From Bradyrhizobium diazoefficiens (GTDB lineage Bacteria > Pseudomonadota > Alphaproteobacteria > Rhizobiales > Xanthobacteraceae), in assembly GCF_016599855.1 (NCBI RefSeq), contig NZ_CP067041.1, positions 4,030,001 to 4,094,000 on the forward strand: a DNA stretch of 64,000 nucleotides. The letters run 5' to 3'. The notes below the pieces were generated by a model. The model made no database searches and was not told the origin of the DNA. It saw only the letters and a list, made by a program, of their open reading frames with translations. Below are positions 49,446 through 59,357 of this stretch, piece by piece (position 1 is the first letter of the stretch; each line of letters opens with the position of its first letter). The translations under genes and the position numbers were made by a program.

Positions 49446-50459
49446 ATGGACGACCTGAAATCGATCATTGGAAAAGTGGCGACCGGCGCCAGCCTGTCGC
49501 GTGACGAAGCCGCATCCGCCTTCGACGCCGTGATGTCCGGCGAGGCCACGCCCTCGCAGATGGGCGGGCTGTTGATGGCGCTGCGGGTGCGCGGCGAGAC
49601 CGTGGAGGAGATCACCGGCGCTGTTACGGCGATGCGCTCGAAGATGCTCACTGTCGATGCGCCCGCGGACGCCGTCGACATCGTCGGCACCGGCGGCGAC
49701 GGCTCCGGTTCGGTCAATGTCTCGACCTGCGCCTCGTTCATCGTCTCCGGCACCGGCCTGCCGGTCGCCAAGCACGGCAACCGCGCACTGTCATCGCGCT
49801 CGGGCGCCGCCGACGTGCTGGCCTCGCTAGGTGTCAAGATCGATCTCAGGCCCGAGCAGGTCGGACGCTGCGTGCGCGAATGCGGCATCGGCTTCATGTT
49901 CGCGCCGGCTCATCACCCCGCGATGAAGAATGTCGGGCCGACCCGGGTCGAGCTCGCCACCCGCACGATTTTCAATCTGCTCGGTCCCTTGTCCAACCCG
50001 GCCGGCGTGAAGCGGCAGATGGTCGGCGTATTCTCCAGGCAATGGGTGCAGCCGCTGGCGCAGGTGCTCAAGAACCTCGGCTCCGAATCCGCCTGGGTGG
50101 TGCACGGCTCCGATGGCCTCGACGAAATCACCCTGACCGGCCCGACCTTCGTCTCAGCGCTGCACAATGGCGAGATCCGGAATTTCGAGGTGACGCCCGA
50201 GGATGCCGGACTGTCCCGCTGCGAGTCCGGTGCACTCAAGGGGGGTGACGCCGAGGCCAATGCGATCGCGCTGCAAAGCGTGCTTGAGGGCAAGCCGAGC
50301 CCCTACCGCGATGTCGCTCTCATCAACGCTGCTGCGGCGCTGGTTGTCGCCGGTCGCGCCAAGGACCTGAAGGAGGGCGTTGCGCTCGGCGCGAAAGCGC
50401 TCGACAGCGGCGCGGCGGGCGCGCGGCTGAAACATCTGATCGCGGTCTCGAACAGCTGA
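49446..50459 (+). CDS. trpD: Anthranilate phosphoribosyltransferase
   Basis: 337 residues. [40 protein letters not shown] (PRPP loop), [20 protein letters not shown] and [18 protein letters not shown] are diagnostic. Second specific step of tryptophan synthesis. It is 14 bp after ppiD and 7 bp before trpC; trpE/trpG are not in the window. Confidence 0.96.
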   Translation: MDDLKSIIGKVATGASLSRDEAASAFDAVMSGEATPSQMGGLLMALRVRGETVEEITGAVTAMRSKMLTVDAPADAVDIVGTGGDGSGSVNVSTCASFIVSGTGLPVAKHGNRALSSRSGAADVLASLGVKIDLRPEQVGRCVRECGIGFMFAPAHHPAMKNVGPTRVELATRTIFNLLGPLSNPAGVKRQMVGVFSRQWVQPLAQVLKNLGSESAWVVHGSDGLDEITLTGPTFVSALHNGEIRNFEVTPEDAGLSRCESGALKGGDAEANAIALQSVLEGKPSPYRDVALINAAAALVVAGRAKDLKEGVALGAKALDSGAAGARLKHLIAVSNS

Positions 50460-50466
50460 GCTTGTC

Positions 50467-51285
50467 ATGTCGGACATCCTGACCAAGATCGAAGCCTACA
50501 AGCGCGAGGAGATCGCGGCGGCCAAGCGGGCGCAGCCGCTCTCGGTGGTTGAGGCACAGGCCAAAGCGCAGGGCGCGCCGCGCGGCTTCGTGCGCGCGAT
50601 CAGGGCCAAGCACGCCAATGGCGACTACGCGCTCATCGCCGAGGTGAAGAAGGCCTCGCCGTCCAAGGGGCTGATCCGCGAAGACTTCGATCCGCCTGAT
50701 CTCGCCAAGGCCTATGAGCTCGGCGGCGCGGCTTGTCTCTCGGTCTTAACCGACACGCCCTCGTTCCAGGGCCATCTCGACTTCATGGCGGCGGCGCGCG
50801 CGGCGACCTCGCTGCCCGTTCTGCGCAAGGATTTTCTGTTCGACACCTATCAGGTCGCCGAGGCGCGCGCGCACGGCGCCGACTGCATCCTCATCATCAT
50901 GGCCGCACTTGATGACGCCACCGTCAGGGACCTCGAGGACGCAGCCCTTGCCTATGGCATGGACGTACTGATCGAGGTCCACGATCGCGCCGAGCTCGAC
51001 CGCGCGCTGAAGCTGCGCTCGCCGATGATCGGGGTCAACAACCGCAATTTGCGCACCTTCGAGACTACGCTGACGACCAGCGAGATGCTGGCACCGCTGA
51101 TCCCGAGCGAGCGGCTGATGGTCGGCGAAAGCGGCATCTTCACACCTGCCGACCTCGCCCGGCTCGCGCAGGTCGGCATGTCGACCTTCCTGGTCGGCGA
51201 AAGCTTGATGCGGCAGGCCGACGTCGCCGCCGCCACGCGTACGTTGCTCACGCGCGAGAAGGCCCGCGCCACGGGCACGCGCTGA
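50467..51285 (+). CDS. trpC: Indole-3-glycerol phosphate synthase
   Basis: 272 residues. [60 protein letters not shown] and [20 protein letters not shown] are the conserved strands with catalytic Glu and Lys. The stand-alone form, not fused to TrpF. It is coupled to trpD and ends 1 bp before moaC. Confidence 0.96.
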   Translation: MSDILTKIEAYKREEIAAAKRAQPLSVVEAQAKAQGAPRGFVRAIRAKHANGDYALIAEVKKASPSKGLIREDFDPPDLAKAYELGGAACLSVLTDTPSFQGHLDFMAAARAATSLPVLRKDFLFDTYQVAEARAHGADCILIIMAALDDATVRDLEDAALAYGMDVLIEVHDRAELDRALKLRSPMIGVNNRNLRTFETTLTTSEMLAPLIPSERLMVGESGIFTPADLARLAQVGMSTFLVGESLMRQADVAAATRTLLTREKARATGTR

Positions 51286-51286
51286 C

Positions 51287-51802
51287 ATGGTGCGTAAGCC
51301 GTCCAAGACCAAGCTATCGAAGACGGCGGGCCCTGCTCTCACCCATATCGGCGCCTCCGGCGAGGCGCGGATGGTCGACGTGTCGGACAAGGCCACAACC
51401 GAGCGGCTCGCCGTGGCCGAAGGACGCGTCGTCATGGCGAAGGCGACGCTGGACCTGATCGTCTCCGGCGATGCCAAGAAGGGTGACGTGCTCGGCACCG
51501 CCCGCATCGCCGGAATCATGGCGGCGAAACGTACCTCTGAGCTGATCCCGCTGTGTCATCCGCTGGCGCTATCGAAGGTCACGGTCGAGATCGAGCCCGA
51601 TGTAAAGCTGCCGGGCTGTGTCGTGCGGGCCAGCGTCAAGGTGACAGGTCCCACCGGCGTCGAGATGGAAGCGCTGACGGCGGTTACGGTCGCCTGCCTC
51701 ACCATCTATGACATGATCAAGGCCGTGGAGCGCGGCGTCCGCATCGAGGGCATCCATCTCATCGAAAAGCTGGGCGGCAAGTCGGGCCACTACCGCGCCT
51801 AG
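51287..51802 (+). CDS. moaC: Cyclic pyranopterin monophosphate synthase accessory protein MoaC
   Basis: 171 residues. [80 protein letters not shown] and [13 protein letters not shown] carry the family's catalytic Lys, Asp and His. It makes cPMP in molybdenum cofactor synthesis. ATG 51287 begins right after the trpC stop. It has a 12-residue basic N-terminal extension. In related genomes moeA normally follows directly (my recollection); here it lies 7.7 kb on. Confidence 0.95.
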   Translation: MVRKPSKTKLSKTAGPALTHIGASGEARMVDVSDKATTERLAVAEGRVVMAKATLDLIVSGDAKKGDVLGTARIAGIMAAKRTSELIPLCHPLALSKVTVEIEPDVKLPGCVVRASVKVTGPTGVEMEALTAVTVACLTIYDMIKAVERGVRIEGIHLIEKLGGKSGHYRA

Positions 51803-52106
51803 AGCCGCTTCCGTTCCGATGGAATCGGAACCGGGCTCGTCGTTGCGAATCCGATTACACCAATGCGGCGCCAAGTATCGTCAACACGTTGGATGGTTAA
51901 ATGTTGGTTGACGTCACCGTGGCCGGCAAGAACTGACCGTCATCGCGACCATCGCAGGGAAAACCTGCCCGCCTGTTGTCATGCGCATCGAATGCATTTG
52001 CGCGTTACGGTTCATGCCGCATTAACCGCGCTTCCTAACGCCGCCTCCACATCGATGCCGTAAACCGACGGATGTTACGGGGCCGCGAATTGACCCTGAC
52101 GTGTGC
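51803..52106. other. Intergenic region of about 300 bp with a dispersed hairpin motif
   Basis: At 51813-51831 GTTCCGAT and ATCGGAAC pair around GGA, just after the moaC stop; this GCTTCCGTTCCGATGGAATC type hairpin recurs in Bradyrhizobium intergenic DNA and may stop transcription. The rest, up to the GGDEF-EAL gene, holds nothing I can assign. Confidence 0.5.
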
Positions 52107-54842
52107 ATGGCAACGATCGACATGAAGACAAGATACGGCAGTCGCCTGCTTGACCAGACCTTCGTACGCAGCGGCCCGATCCGCTGGCTAGTGGTGGGCG
52201 GCGTACTCCTGATCGCGGCGATCGCCGTCGGCGCGGTGCTGATGGCGCAGAATTTCCGCGAGCGCGCGCTGCGCAACTCCGGCCGCGAGCTGGAAAACAC
52301 CGTGCTGCTGCTCGCCCATCATTTCGATCAGCAATTGCAGGATTTCGCGGTCATCCAGAGGGATTTCGTCGATCACGTGCGCGCGAGCGGAATCATGACC
52401 GCGGAAGACTATCGCAAGCGCTTCTCCGGCCAGGACGTGCACCGGATGCTGCGTTCGAAGATCGATGCGCTCCCCTACATGGGCGGCGTCAACATCATCG
52501 ACGCCGATGGCAACGTGATCAATTCCTCGACGGCATGGCCGGCCCCAAAGGTCAACGTTGCCGACCGTTCATATTATCGCACCTTCCGATACGATCCACA
52601 GGCGCCCGACGTGCTGATCGAACCGGTGCACAGCCGCATTTCCGGCGCCTGGACCATTTTGATCCTGCGCAAGATCATGGGACCGCACGGCGAGTTCATG
52701 GGCATCATCGGGCGCGGCATCGAGCCGGCCAATTTCGAGAAATTCTTCGAAACCGTCGTGCTCGGCGAAGGTGCCTCGATCTCGATGCTGCATCGGGACG
52801 GCACCCTGCTTGCCCGCTTTCCGCATTCCAGCGACTTGATGGGACACAATTTCAGGAACGGCTCGTTCGAGCAGCAGAGGATCTTCGCTGTCGATCACTT
52901 CGCGGGCCGCTTTGTGAGCCCTGTCGACGGAGAGGATCGGCTGGTCTCGGCGCGCGCCCTGCCCCATTTCCCGATCCTGATGATGGCGACGACCACGCGC
53001 GCGGCGGCGCTCGCCGACTGGCGCGAGCAGATCGGCATCCTGATTTCGGTCGCCGGCGCCTCCGCGCTCGCCATCGCCGGCGTGCTGATCGCGATCGTGC
53101 GCAAGCTGCTGGAGCAGCATCGCATGTCCCGGGAGCGGCTGACGCTGGAGAAGCAGCGTCTCGATCGCGCCGTCAACAACATGACCCAGGGCCTGCTGCT
53201 GTTCGACGCCTCGAAACAGCTCGTGGTCTGCAACCATCGCTACATCGAAATGTACGGCTTATCGGCCGAGATCGTGAAGCCCGGCTGCGACTTCCGCGAC
53301 ATCATCGTGCACCGCAAGGCCACGGGTTCGTTCACGGGCGACGTGGACCAGTATGTCGCGCGCGTGCTGCGCGACATCCACTTGCGCAACTTCATGATCG
53401 TCGACACCAGCGACGGCCGCTCGATCCAGGTCGTCAACGAGCCTCTCGACGACGGCGGCTGGGTCGCAACCCATGAGGACATCACCGAGCGCCGTCGCAT
53501 CGAGGAACGCATCACCCACCTCGCCCACTACGACGCGCTGACTGACCTGCCGAACCGCGCCATGTTCCACGAACATCTGCGCGGTGAGCTGCTCGCCATC
53601 GCCGATGGCGAAGAGCTCGCGGTGCACTACATCGACATCGACGAATTCAAGAGCGTCAACGACGCGCTCGGCCATCTTGTCGGCGACGAGCTGTTGAAGT
53701 CGGTGGCGCAGAGCCTGCGCAGCTGCGCAGGCCCGACCGATTTCGTGGCACGCCTCGGTGGCGACGAGTTCGCGATCGTGCAGAGTGCAGTGACCTCTCC
53801 GGACCAGGTCACCGAACTCGTCGCGCGGGTCTTCGCGGCGATCCGCGCGCCGTTCGACTGCATGGGCCATCATCTCACCACCGATGCCAGCATCGGTATC
53901 GCGCTGGCGCCGGGACATGGTACCGCGCTGGACCAGATCCTGAAGAACGCGGATATGGCGATGTACGCCGCCAAATCCGCCGGCCGCCGCACCTATCGCT
54001 TCTTCGAGCCGGAGATGGACGCCAAGGTGCGCGAGCGGCGTCAACTGGAGATCGACCTTCGCGACGCCATCGCTCATGGCGACCTCGAGGTCTACTACCA
54101 GCCCTGCCTCAGCCTGAAGGACGACCGAATCACCGGCTGCGAGGCGCTCGTGCGCTGGCGCCATCCCGAGCGCGGCATGATCTCGCCCGCCGAGTTCATT
54201 CCGATCGCGGAGGATACCGGCCTGATCAACGAGATCGGCGAGTGGGTGCTGGCGACCGCCTGCCGCGATGCGGCCGGCTGGCCCGACGACATCCGCCTCG
54301 CCGTCAACGTCTCGCCGGTGCAATTCAAGAGCGGCACGCTGGCACTGAAGATCATGGCGGCACTGGCCGCTTCCAACCTGCCGGCGAGCCGGCTCGAGCT
54401 CGAGATCACCGAGGCCGTGCTGATCCGCGACGACGACACCACCCTTGCGATCCTGCATCAGCTTCGCGCCATCGGCGTGCGCATCGCGCTCGACGATTTC
54501 GGAACGGGCTACTCGTCACTCAGCTATCTGCACCGTTTCCCGTTCGACAAGATCAAGATCGACCGCTGCTTCGTCAACGACATCGCCGGCCCCGACGGCT
54601 CCGCCAGCATCGTGCAGGCCGTGGTCAACCTCGCCAGCGCCCGCCGCATGGCCACCACAGCCGAAGGCGTCGAAACCGAGGAACAGCAGCGGCTGTTGCG
54701 CGCCCTCGGCTGCACCGAAATGCAGGGCTACCTTTTCAGCGCCGCGAAGCCGGCCGACAAGGTCGTGGAGCTGTTCGCACTCCATCGCAGCCGTCTCGCC
54801 CAGCGCGACGGCAACGAAAGGCGCCGCCGCGAGGCGAGCTAG
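52107..54842 (+). CDS. Membrane c-di-GMP protein with Cache-like sensor, PAS, GGDEF and EAL domains
   Basis: 911 residues from ATG 52107; GTG 52101 or ATG 52122 are alternatives and no clear ribosome site decides. Helix 1 (WLVVGGVLLIAAIAVGAVLM), a periplasmic double-Cache-like domain (about 50-290), helix 2 (IGILISVAGASALAIAGVLI), a PAS-like part (350-465), GGDEF (intact, ARLGGDEFAIV) and EAL (intact, GCEALVRWRHPERG; DDFGTGYSSLSYLHRFPFDK). Both catalytic motifs look functional, so it can make or degrade c-di-GMP. Convergent with ctpA, with a terminator between. Confidence 0.9.
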   Translation: MATIDMKTRYGSRLLDQTFVRSGPIRWLVVGGVLLIAAIAVGAVLMAQNFRERALRNSGRELENTVLLLAHHFDQQLQDFAVIQRDFVDHVRASGIMTAEDYRKRFSGQDVHRMLRSKIDALPYMGGVNIIDADGNVINSSTAWPAPKVNVADRSYYRTFRYDPQAPDVLIEPVHSRISGAWTILILRKIMGPHGEFMGIIGRGIEPANFEKFFETVVLGEGASISMLHRDGTLLARFPHSSDLMGHNFRNGSFEQQRIFAVDHFAGRFVSPVDGEDRLVSARALPHFPILMMATTTRAAALADWREQIGILISVAGASALAIAGVLIAIVRKLLEQHRMSRERLTLEKQRLDRAVNNMTQGLLLFDASKQLVVCNHRYIEMYGLSAEIVKPGCDFRDIIVHRKATGSFTGDVDQYVARVLRDIHLRNFMIVDTSDGRSIQVVNEPLDDGGWVATHEDITERRRIEERITHLAHYDALTDLPNRAMFHEHLRGELLAIADGEELAVHYIDIDEFKSVNDALGHLVGDELLKSVAQSLRSCAGPTDFVARLGGDEFAIVQSAVTSPDQVTELVARVFAAIRAPFDCMGHHLTTDASIGIALAPGHGTALDQILKNADMAMYAAKSAGRRTYRFFEPEMDAKVRERRQLEIDLRDAIAHGDLEVYYQPCLSLKDDRITGCEALVRWRHPERGMISPAEFIPIAEDTGLINEIGEWVLATACRDAAGWPDDIRLAVNVSPVQFKSGTLALKIMAALAASNLPASRLELEITEAVLIRDDDTTLAILHQLRAIGVRIALDDFGTGYSSLSYLHRFPFDKIKIDRCFVNDIAGPDGSASIVQAVVNLASARRMATTAEGVETEEQQRLLRALGCTEMQGYLFSAAKPADKVVELFALHRSRLAQRDGNERRRREAS

Positions 54843-54909
54843 CTCCGAGGCGTTACGAGACACCTCCGCAGCGATCAAATCCAGGCTGAGCCAACATCCC
54901 AAAATGAAT

Positions 54910-54941
54910 TCGCCCGGGAGTGGCCATGCACTCCCGGGCGA
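54910..54941. terminator. Perfect 13-bp stem-loop between convergent genes
   Basis: TCGCCCGGGAGTG and CACTCCCGGGCGA pair with a GCCATG loop. In the ctpA direction it is followed by AATTCATTTT, so it works best for ctpA and may stop both transcripts. Confidence 0.8.
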
Positions 54942-54969
54942 TCTCTGGAGGTCGAGAACCGAAAGAGAC

Positions 54970-56307
54970 TTAGTTCGGCACCGTCGTCTTCGGCGCCGGC
55001 TTCGCGGCCGCTGCGTTCACGGTGACGCCGTGCAGGAAGTCATAGGCCGCGTGCAGCGCCTTGTCGTCCTTCTCTTCCGGCGGGACATAGGACTGCGATC
55101 CGGTCTGCTCCTTGCCGTCGGCGGCCTGCAGGTGGCCTCGCATCTGCGATTCCGCCATGGTGTCGAGGCGGCCCTTCAGCTCGGCCGGAACGTCCTGGAG
55201 GATCTCGATGTCAGGCGCGATGCCCTGGGCCTGGATCGAACGACCCGACGGCGTGTAATAGCGCGCCGTGGTCAGCGCCAGCGCGCCATTGCCGGCGCCG
55301 AGCGGAATGATGGTCTGCACCGAGCCCTTGCCGAACGAGCGCGTGCCGATGATCGTGGCACGCTTGTGGTCATGCAGCGCGCCAGCCACGATCTCCGAGG
55401 CCGAAGCCGAGCCGCCGTTGACTAGAACCACCAGCGGCTTGCCCTTGGTGAGATCGCCGCCATGCGCGGTGAAGCGCTGGGTCTCTTCCGGATTGCGGCC
55501 GCGGGTCGAAACGACCTCGCCGCGCTGCAGGAACGCGCTCGATACGGACACCGCCTGGTCGAGCAAGCCGCCCGGATTGTTGCGAAGATCCATCACATAG
55601 CCGACGAGCTTCTCTTGCGGGACATCCTTGGAGATCGAGGCGATCGCCTTCTTCAGCCCGTCGGTGGTCTGCTCGTTGAACGAGGTGACGCGGATGTAAC
55701 CGATGTCGCCGTTCTCGACGTGGAAGCGGACCGGGCGCACATGGATGATCTCGCGCTTGATAGCGACATCGAGCGGGGCGGCGGCGCCCTTGCGCACGAT
55801 GGTGAGCTTGGTCTGGGTATCGACCGGGCCCTTCATCTTGTTGACGGCCTGTTCGAGGGTCATGCCCTGCACGGCCTCGCCGTCGATCTTGCTGATGAGG
55901 TCGCCGGACATGAGGCCGGCCTTGGACGCTGGCGTGTCATCGATCGGCGAGACGACCTTGACCAAGCCCTCCTCCATCGTGACCTCGATGCCGAGCCCGC
56001 CGAACTCGCCGGAGGTGGTCTCCTGCATCTCGGTCCAGGCCTTGTCGTTCATATAGCGCGAATGCGGATCGAGCGAGGTCACCATGCCCGTGATCGCGCC
56101 TTCGATCAGCTTGGAATTGTCGGGCTTCTCGACATAGCTCGCCTTCACCCGCTCGAAGACTTCTCCGAACAGATTGAGCTGGGAATAGGCATCATCCGCG
56201 CGCGCCGCCGCTCGTGCCGCCCATAGTCCGCCTTGCGGACCGGATACGAGGAGGGTCAGGCATGCTCCGGTGAGCGCGCCCAAGGGGAACAGCAGGGTTT
56301 TCCGCAT
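54970..56307 (-). CDS. ctpA: C-terminal processing peptidase (S41 family)
   Basis: 445 residues from ATG 56307. N-terminal signal/anchor (LLFPLGALTGACLTLLVSG), a PDZ domain (about 90-175, GGLGIEVTMEEGLVKVVSPI), and the protease part with nucleophile Ser in VNGGSASASEIVAGAL and general-base Lys in GTRSFGKGSVQTIIP. A periplasmic protease with a C-terminal Lys/Pro/Ala tail. No partner genes (EnvC/RlmH) are beside it here, as found in some rhizobia. Convergent with the GGDEF-EAL gene. Confidence 0.92.
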   Translation of the reverse strand: MRKTLLFPLGALTGACLTLLVSGPQGGLWAARAAARADDAYSQLNLFGEVFERVKASYVEKPDNSKLIEGAITGMVTSLDPHSRYMNDKAWTEMQETTSGEFGGLGIEVTMEEGLVKVVSPIDDTPASKAGLMSGDLISKIDGEAVQGMTLEQAVNKMKGPVDTQTKLTIVRKGAAAPLDVAIKREIIHVRPVRFHVENGDIGYIRVTSFNEQTTDGLKKAIASISKDVPQEKLVGYVMDLRNNPGGLLDQAVSVSSAFLQRGEVVSTRGRNPEETQRFTAHGGDLTKGKPLVVLVNGGSASASEIVAGALHDHKRATIIGTRSFGKGSVQTIIPLGAGNGALALTTARYYTPSGRSIQAQGIAPDIEILQDVPAELKGRLDTMAESQMRGHLQAADGKEQTGSQSYVPPEEKDDKALHAAYDFLHGVTVNAAAAKPAPKTTVPN

Positions 56308-56615
56308 GGAATGGGTGGCCTTTTCGCTTAGCGGTTCTTTTGAGGCTTGGCAGCCGCCATGCAAATGGCGATCCAGCCCGGTTCTCACAATATCATTCTG
56401 GTTTCTTCAAGGCCGGCCTGCCACGCCGGCAGGTACGCGGTGAAAATCCCTTCGCCTTGACCTAAACATTTGGCAACGTTCGGAAGACCAGCTCCCGCGG
56501 ACAGCGGGAATCGACCGGCCTGGCCATGCCTCGCAGTATGCTATTTTAGGATGGTTTTGGAGGGCCGGACGGGATAGGCGATGGCATAAGGCTTCAAATT
56601 CTCGGGAGGATAACA
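56308..56615. other. Divergent promoter region between ctpA and the FMN dehydrogenase
   Basis: About 300 bp with no supported gene. It should hold promoters for both sides. A ribosome site CGGGAGGATAAC closes it before ATG 56616. No repeat or structured RNA is visible. Confidence 0.45.
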
Positions 56616-57743
56616 ATGAACGAAGCACTCCGGCCGGAACGGAACGTCGAGCTAGGCGCCAGCAACGAGCCGTTCCAGAACCTGCACGAATTCATCCGGA
56701 AGGCCCGTTCCAACCTCAACCAGAACGCCTGGGACTACATCGTGGGCGCCGCGGAGACCGAGACCACGATGCGCCGCAACCGGATGGCGCTGGACGAGAT
56801 CGCTTTCCGCCCGCGTGTGCTGCGTGACGTGCGCAAGGTCGACGGCTCGGTCGAGCAGTTCGGCCGCAAGATGCGCTTGCCCGTTGTGCTCGCCCCGGTC
56901 GGCGCACTGGAGATCTTCGACCCGCACGGCGCCGCCAGTGTCGCCCGTGCCGCCGGCACCTTCGGAGCGTCCCATATGTTAAGCTCGGTCTCCGAGCCCG
57001 GCTTGGAAAAGACCGCCGAGGCCGCCCCCGATGCGCTTCGCATGTATCAGCTCTATGTCCGCGGCGATGACTCGTTCGTTGCCGACATCGTCAGCCGCGC
57101 GGAGAAGGCCAACTATGCCGCGTTCCGCCTGACCGTCGACACCGCCCATTACAGCCGTCGTGAGCGTGACATCGCCAAGCGTTACGTTCGCGAGAGCCGC
57201 CTGCGCGCCACCGGTGGCGACTACCAGAAGGGCCTGGAGTGGCGGACCGTGAAGATGATCAAGGACAAGTTCAGGATACCGCTGATCCTCAAGGGCATCG
57301 CCACGGCCGAGGATGCGCAGATCGCGCTCGATCACGGCGTCGAGTGGATCTATGTCTCCAACCATGGCGGCCGCCAGCTCGATCACGGCCGCGGCGCCAT
57401 GCATGTGCTGCCCGAGATCGTTGACGCGGTGAAGGGCCGCGCCAAGGTCATGGTCGACGGCGGCATCTGCCGCGGCACCGACATCGTCAAGGCGATCGCG
57501 GCTGGCGCCGACCTCGTCGGCATCGGCCGGCTGCAATGCTGGGCGCTGGCAGCGGCTGGAGAGAGCGGTGTGGCGCGGATGCTGGAACTCCTTGAGGACG
57601 AGGTGCTGCGCTGCCTTGGTCTCCTGGGCGCCACCTCGTTCGCCGAGGTCGACAAATCCTGCCTGCACCCGGCCACCGCAACCAATGCGCCGAGCGCGTT
57701 CAGCGCGTTCCCGCTGTTCGACCACGAACCTTACCGGTACTGA
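56616..57743 (+). CDS. FMN-dependent alpha-hydroxy-acid dehydrogenase/oxidase
   Basis: 375 residues. FMN and substrate residues occur in VLAPVGALEIFDPHGAASVA, RMYQLYVRGDD, FRLTVDTAHYSRRERDIAKR, LILKGIATAEDAQIALDHG, and the active-site His/Arg in VSNHGGRQLDHGRGA, with VMVDGGICRGTDIVKAIAAG. This is the lactate/glycolate/mandelate oxidase family; the oxidant and substrate cannot be deduced. CGGGAGGATAACA precedes ATG 56616. Ten bp before the HAD gene, so probably co-transcribed. Confidence 0.9.
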   Translation: MNEALRPERNVELGASNEPFQNLHEFIRKARSNLNQNAWDYIVGAAETETTMRRNRMALDEIAFRPRVLRDVRKVDGSVEQFGRKMRLPVVLAPVGALEIFDPHGAASVARAAGTFGASHMLSSVSEPGLEKTAEAAPDALRMYQLYVRGDDSFVADIVSRAEKANYAAFRLTVDTAHYSRRERDIAKRYVRESRLRATGGDYQKGLEWRTVKMIKDKFRIPLILKGIATAEDAQIALDHGVEWIYVSNHGGRQLDHGRGAMHVLPEIVDAVKGRAKVMVDGGICRGTDIVKAIAAGADLVGIGRLQCWALAAAGESGVARMLELLEDEVLRCLGLLGATSFAEVDKSCLHPATATNAPSAFSAFPLFDHEPYRY

Positions 57744-57753
57744 AAAGGATGCC

Positions 57754-58377
57754 ATGACATCGCTTTCTCCCGGCAGCGCGGATGCGCTTCTGTTCGACCT
57801 CGGGCGCGTCGTGCTCGACATCGATTTCTCCAAGGCGATTGCCTGCTGGGCGGGACATGCCGGGTGCAATCCTGAAACCATCGTCGCGCGCTATGTACGC
57901 GACGAGGCCTATCGGCTGCATGAGGTCGGCAAGATCAGCGATGAGGACTATTTCCAGTCGCTGCGCGCATCGCTCGGCATCGGCATTTCGGATGCGCAGT
58001 TCCTCGAGGGGTGGAACGCGATCTTCGCCGGGGAGATGCCCGATATTGCAGAGCTGCTGCCGCGCGCGGCGAAGCGGATGCCGGTCTATGCGTTCTCAAA
58101 CACCAACCGGCCGCATGTGGACCATTTCTCGAAGGAATATGCCGAGTTGCTTGGCCATTTCCGCGAATTGTACCTGTCCTCCAGCATCGGCCTGCGCAAG
58201 CCGGATGCGGAAGCCTTCGACCACGTCGTCGCCGCGATGGGCGTGCCGGCCAACCGGATCGTATTCTTCGATGACCTCGCCGAGAACGTCGAGGGCGCCC
58301 GCGCCCGCGGCTTGACCGCGGTCCATGTGACCTCGCCCAGCGACGTCGGCAACGCACTGAAGGCGTTGGGGATTTGA
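57754..58377 (+). CDS. HAD hydrolase, YihX (alpha-D-glucose-1-phosphatase)-like
   Basis: 207 residues from ATG 57754. Motif I is the DxG form, LLFDLGRVVLDIDF, motif II YAFSNTNRPH, motif III Lys in SSIGLRKPDAEAF, motif IV IVFFDDLAENVEGARARGLT. This layout, including EVGKISDEDYFQSL, matches E. coli YihX, which dephosphorylates glucose-1-phosphate; the Gly in place of the second Asp is as in YihX. Co-transcribed with the FMN enzyme; the link between a sugar-phosphatase and a hydroxyacid oxidase is unexplained. Confidence 0.8.
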   Translation: MTSLSPGSADALLFDLGRVVLDIDFSKAIACWAGHAGCNPETIVARYVRDEAYRLHEVGKISDEDYFQSLRASLGIGISDAQFLEGWNAIFAGEMPDIAELLPRAAKRMPVYAFSNTNRPHVDHFSKEYAELLGHFRELYLSSSIGLRKPDAEAFDHVVAAMGVPANRIVFFDDLAENVEGARARGLTAVHVTSPSDVGNALKALGI

Positions 58378-58537
58378 TCCGGCGGCTGCGGCCGTTCAAC
58401 CGGACCACTTCCGGAGCAATTTCACGCGGAGCGGTGAAACCTAGGGCTTCTGTACACTTTTGTACGAAGTTCCGGGAACGAATGTCCTGCTTCCGGACTC
58501 ATGAGTCCGTTGGGAATTCTACATCGGACGCATCAAC

Positions 58538-58720
58538 GTGTTGGGCAAAACCTACCTCACCAAGCAGGCCTCCCTGCTGATGAAATTCGCCAGAACCACC
58601 TCGGATTCTGACCTCTCCGCAAAGCTGATCAGCAAGGCCGCCGATTTGAAGGCCCAAGCCGATCCGCTGCCCGACAAGGATCAGGGCCCTAAGGCGCCGG
58701 ATGTCAGTGCGAACAAGTAA
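58538..58720 (+). CDS. Small Bradyrhizobium-type protein of unknown function
   Basis: 60 residues: YLTKQASLLMKFARTTSDSD, LSAKLISKAADLKAQADPLP, DKDQGPKAPDV. The pattern YLTK..SLLMKFA.T..D..LSAKLI..A.DLK.Q is that of many short proteins in this genus. Start GTG 58538 (no ATG is available). No function known. It follows an imperfect inverted repeat (TTTCAC/GTGAAA) at about 58421-58438. Confidence 0.5.
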   Translation: MLGKTYLTKQASLLMKFARTTSDSDLSAKLISKAADLKAQADPLPDKDQGPKAPDVSANK

Positions 58721-58836
58721 GCGGCGACCTGACCCATGTTGGCCTGGCTCTGGTCATTCGTCTCATAACTAGGGCCATCCTCGTGCCGGGGTGCATCGAG
58801 TTCCGGATTCATGCCGTGGGCCGACTCCAGACTCAC

Positions 58837-59131
58837 TTATGCGTCCGAATGCTCGCGTTCCTGCGCGGGGTGCTGGATCGTGAGAATAACGACTTCGCCG
58901 ACCTCTTCATCCAGCGTGTAATACACCAGATAGCGGTATCGCCGCGTCAGCAGCTTGCGTATGCCCTCGACCTTCTGCGGTCGCCCAAGACGTGGAAAGC
59001 GCACGAGATTCTGAAGCGACTCCAGAATCGCGTCGCGCACGCGCAACGCCCTCTTGCGGGCTATGCTCCCGGACATAGTCGGCAATGCCGATTAGATCTT
59101 GCGTAGCGCGCGGTGTGAATTTGAGCTTCAT
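58837..59131 (-). pseudogene. RelE/ParE-type toxin gene, frameshifted
   Basis: Read from ATG 59131 the protein starts MKLKFTPRATQDLIGIADYV, the normal ParE opening, but the frame is lost between about 59040 and 59066. The next frame continues as VRDAILESLQNLVRFPRLGR and RKLLTRRYRYLVYYTLDEEV through HPAQEREHSDA to the stop at 58837. One missing base would restore a normal ~97-residue toxin. The start overlaps the antitoxin stop (ATGA). The internal ATG at 59085 is not a plausible start. The gene is probably inactive. Confidence 0.8.
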
Positions 59132-59357
59132 TGCTCGAAGCGGCGGAACGCGGCTTCGATCTCGGCATCAGATGAAAACTGCCGGAGATTGGCTTGTGCG
59201 AGCCCCTCAAGGACCGCCGGAAGATGGCCGGCATCGATCTCCTCGGGCTCTCCTGCGTTGCCGGTCAAAGCCAGCATCGCGCGCGCGATCTCGTCCTGGC
59301 TCTATCCGCAGGAAGCTGCCGCACGGCCTGGAGCGCTTTCTCTAGCAGTTTTGTCAT
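59128..59357 (-). pseudogene. Antitoxin of the ParE-like toxin, frameshifted
   Basis: From ATG 59357 it reads MTKLLEKALQAVRQLPAD, then the frame shifts near 59299-59305. The following frame gives SQDEIARAMLALTGNAGEPE then EIDAGHLPAVLEGLAQANLR and SSDAEIEAAFRRFEQ, ending at TGA 59128-59130. As a whole this matches the short helical antitoxins paired with ParE in Bradyrhizobium. In the original frame translation would stop after about 31 codons. Both members of the pair are broken, so the locus is a dead toxin-antitoxin module unless the sequence has errors. Confidence 0.78.

Noticed and set aside
58837..59085. Toxin as an intact 82-residue gene from ATG 59085
   Set aside because: This start loses the conserved N-terminal strand MKLKFTPRATQDLI found in frame one upstream, and the first ~15 residues do not fit ParE. 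A frameshift explains both parts.
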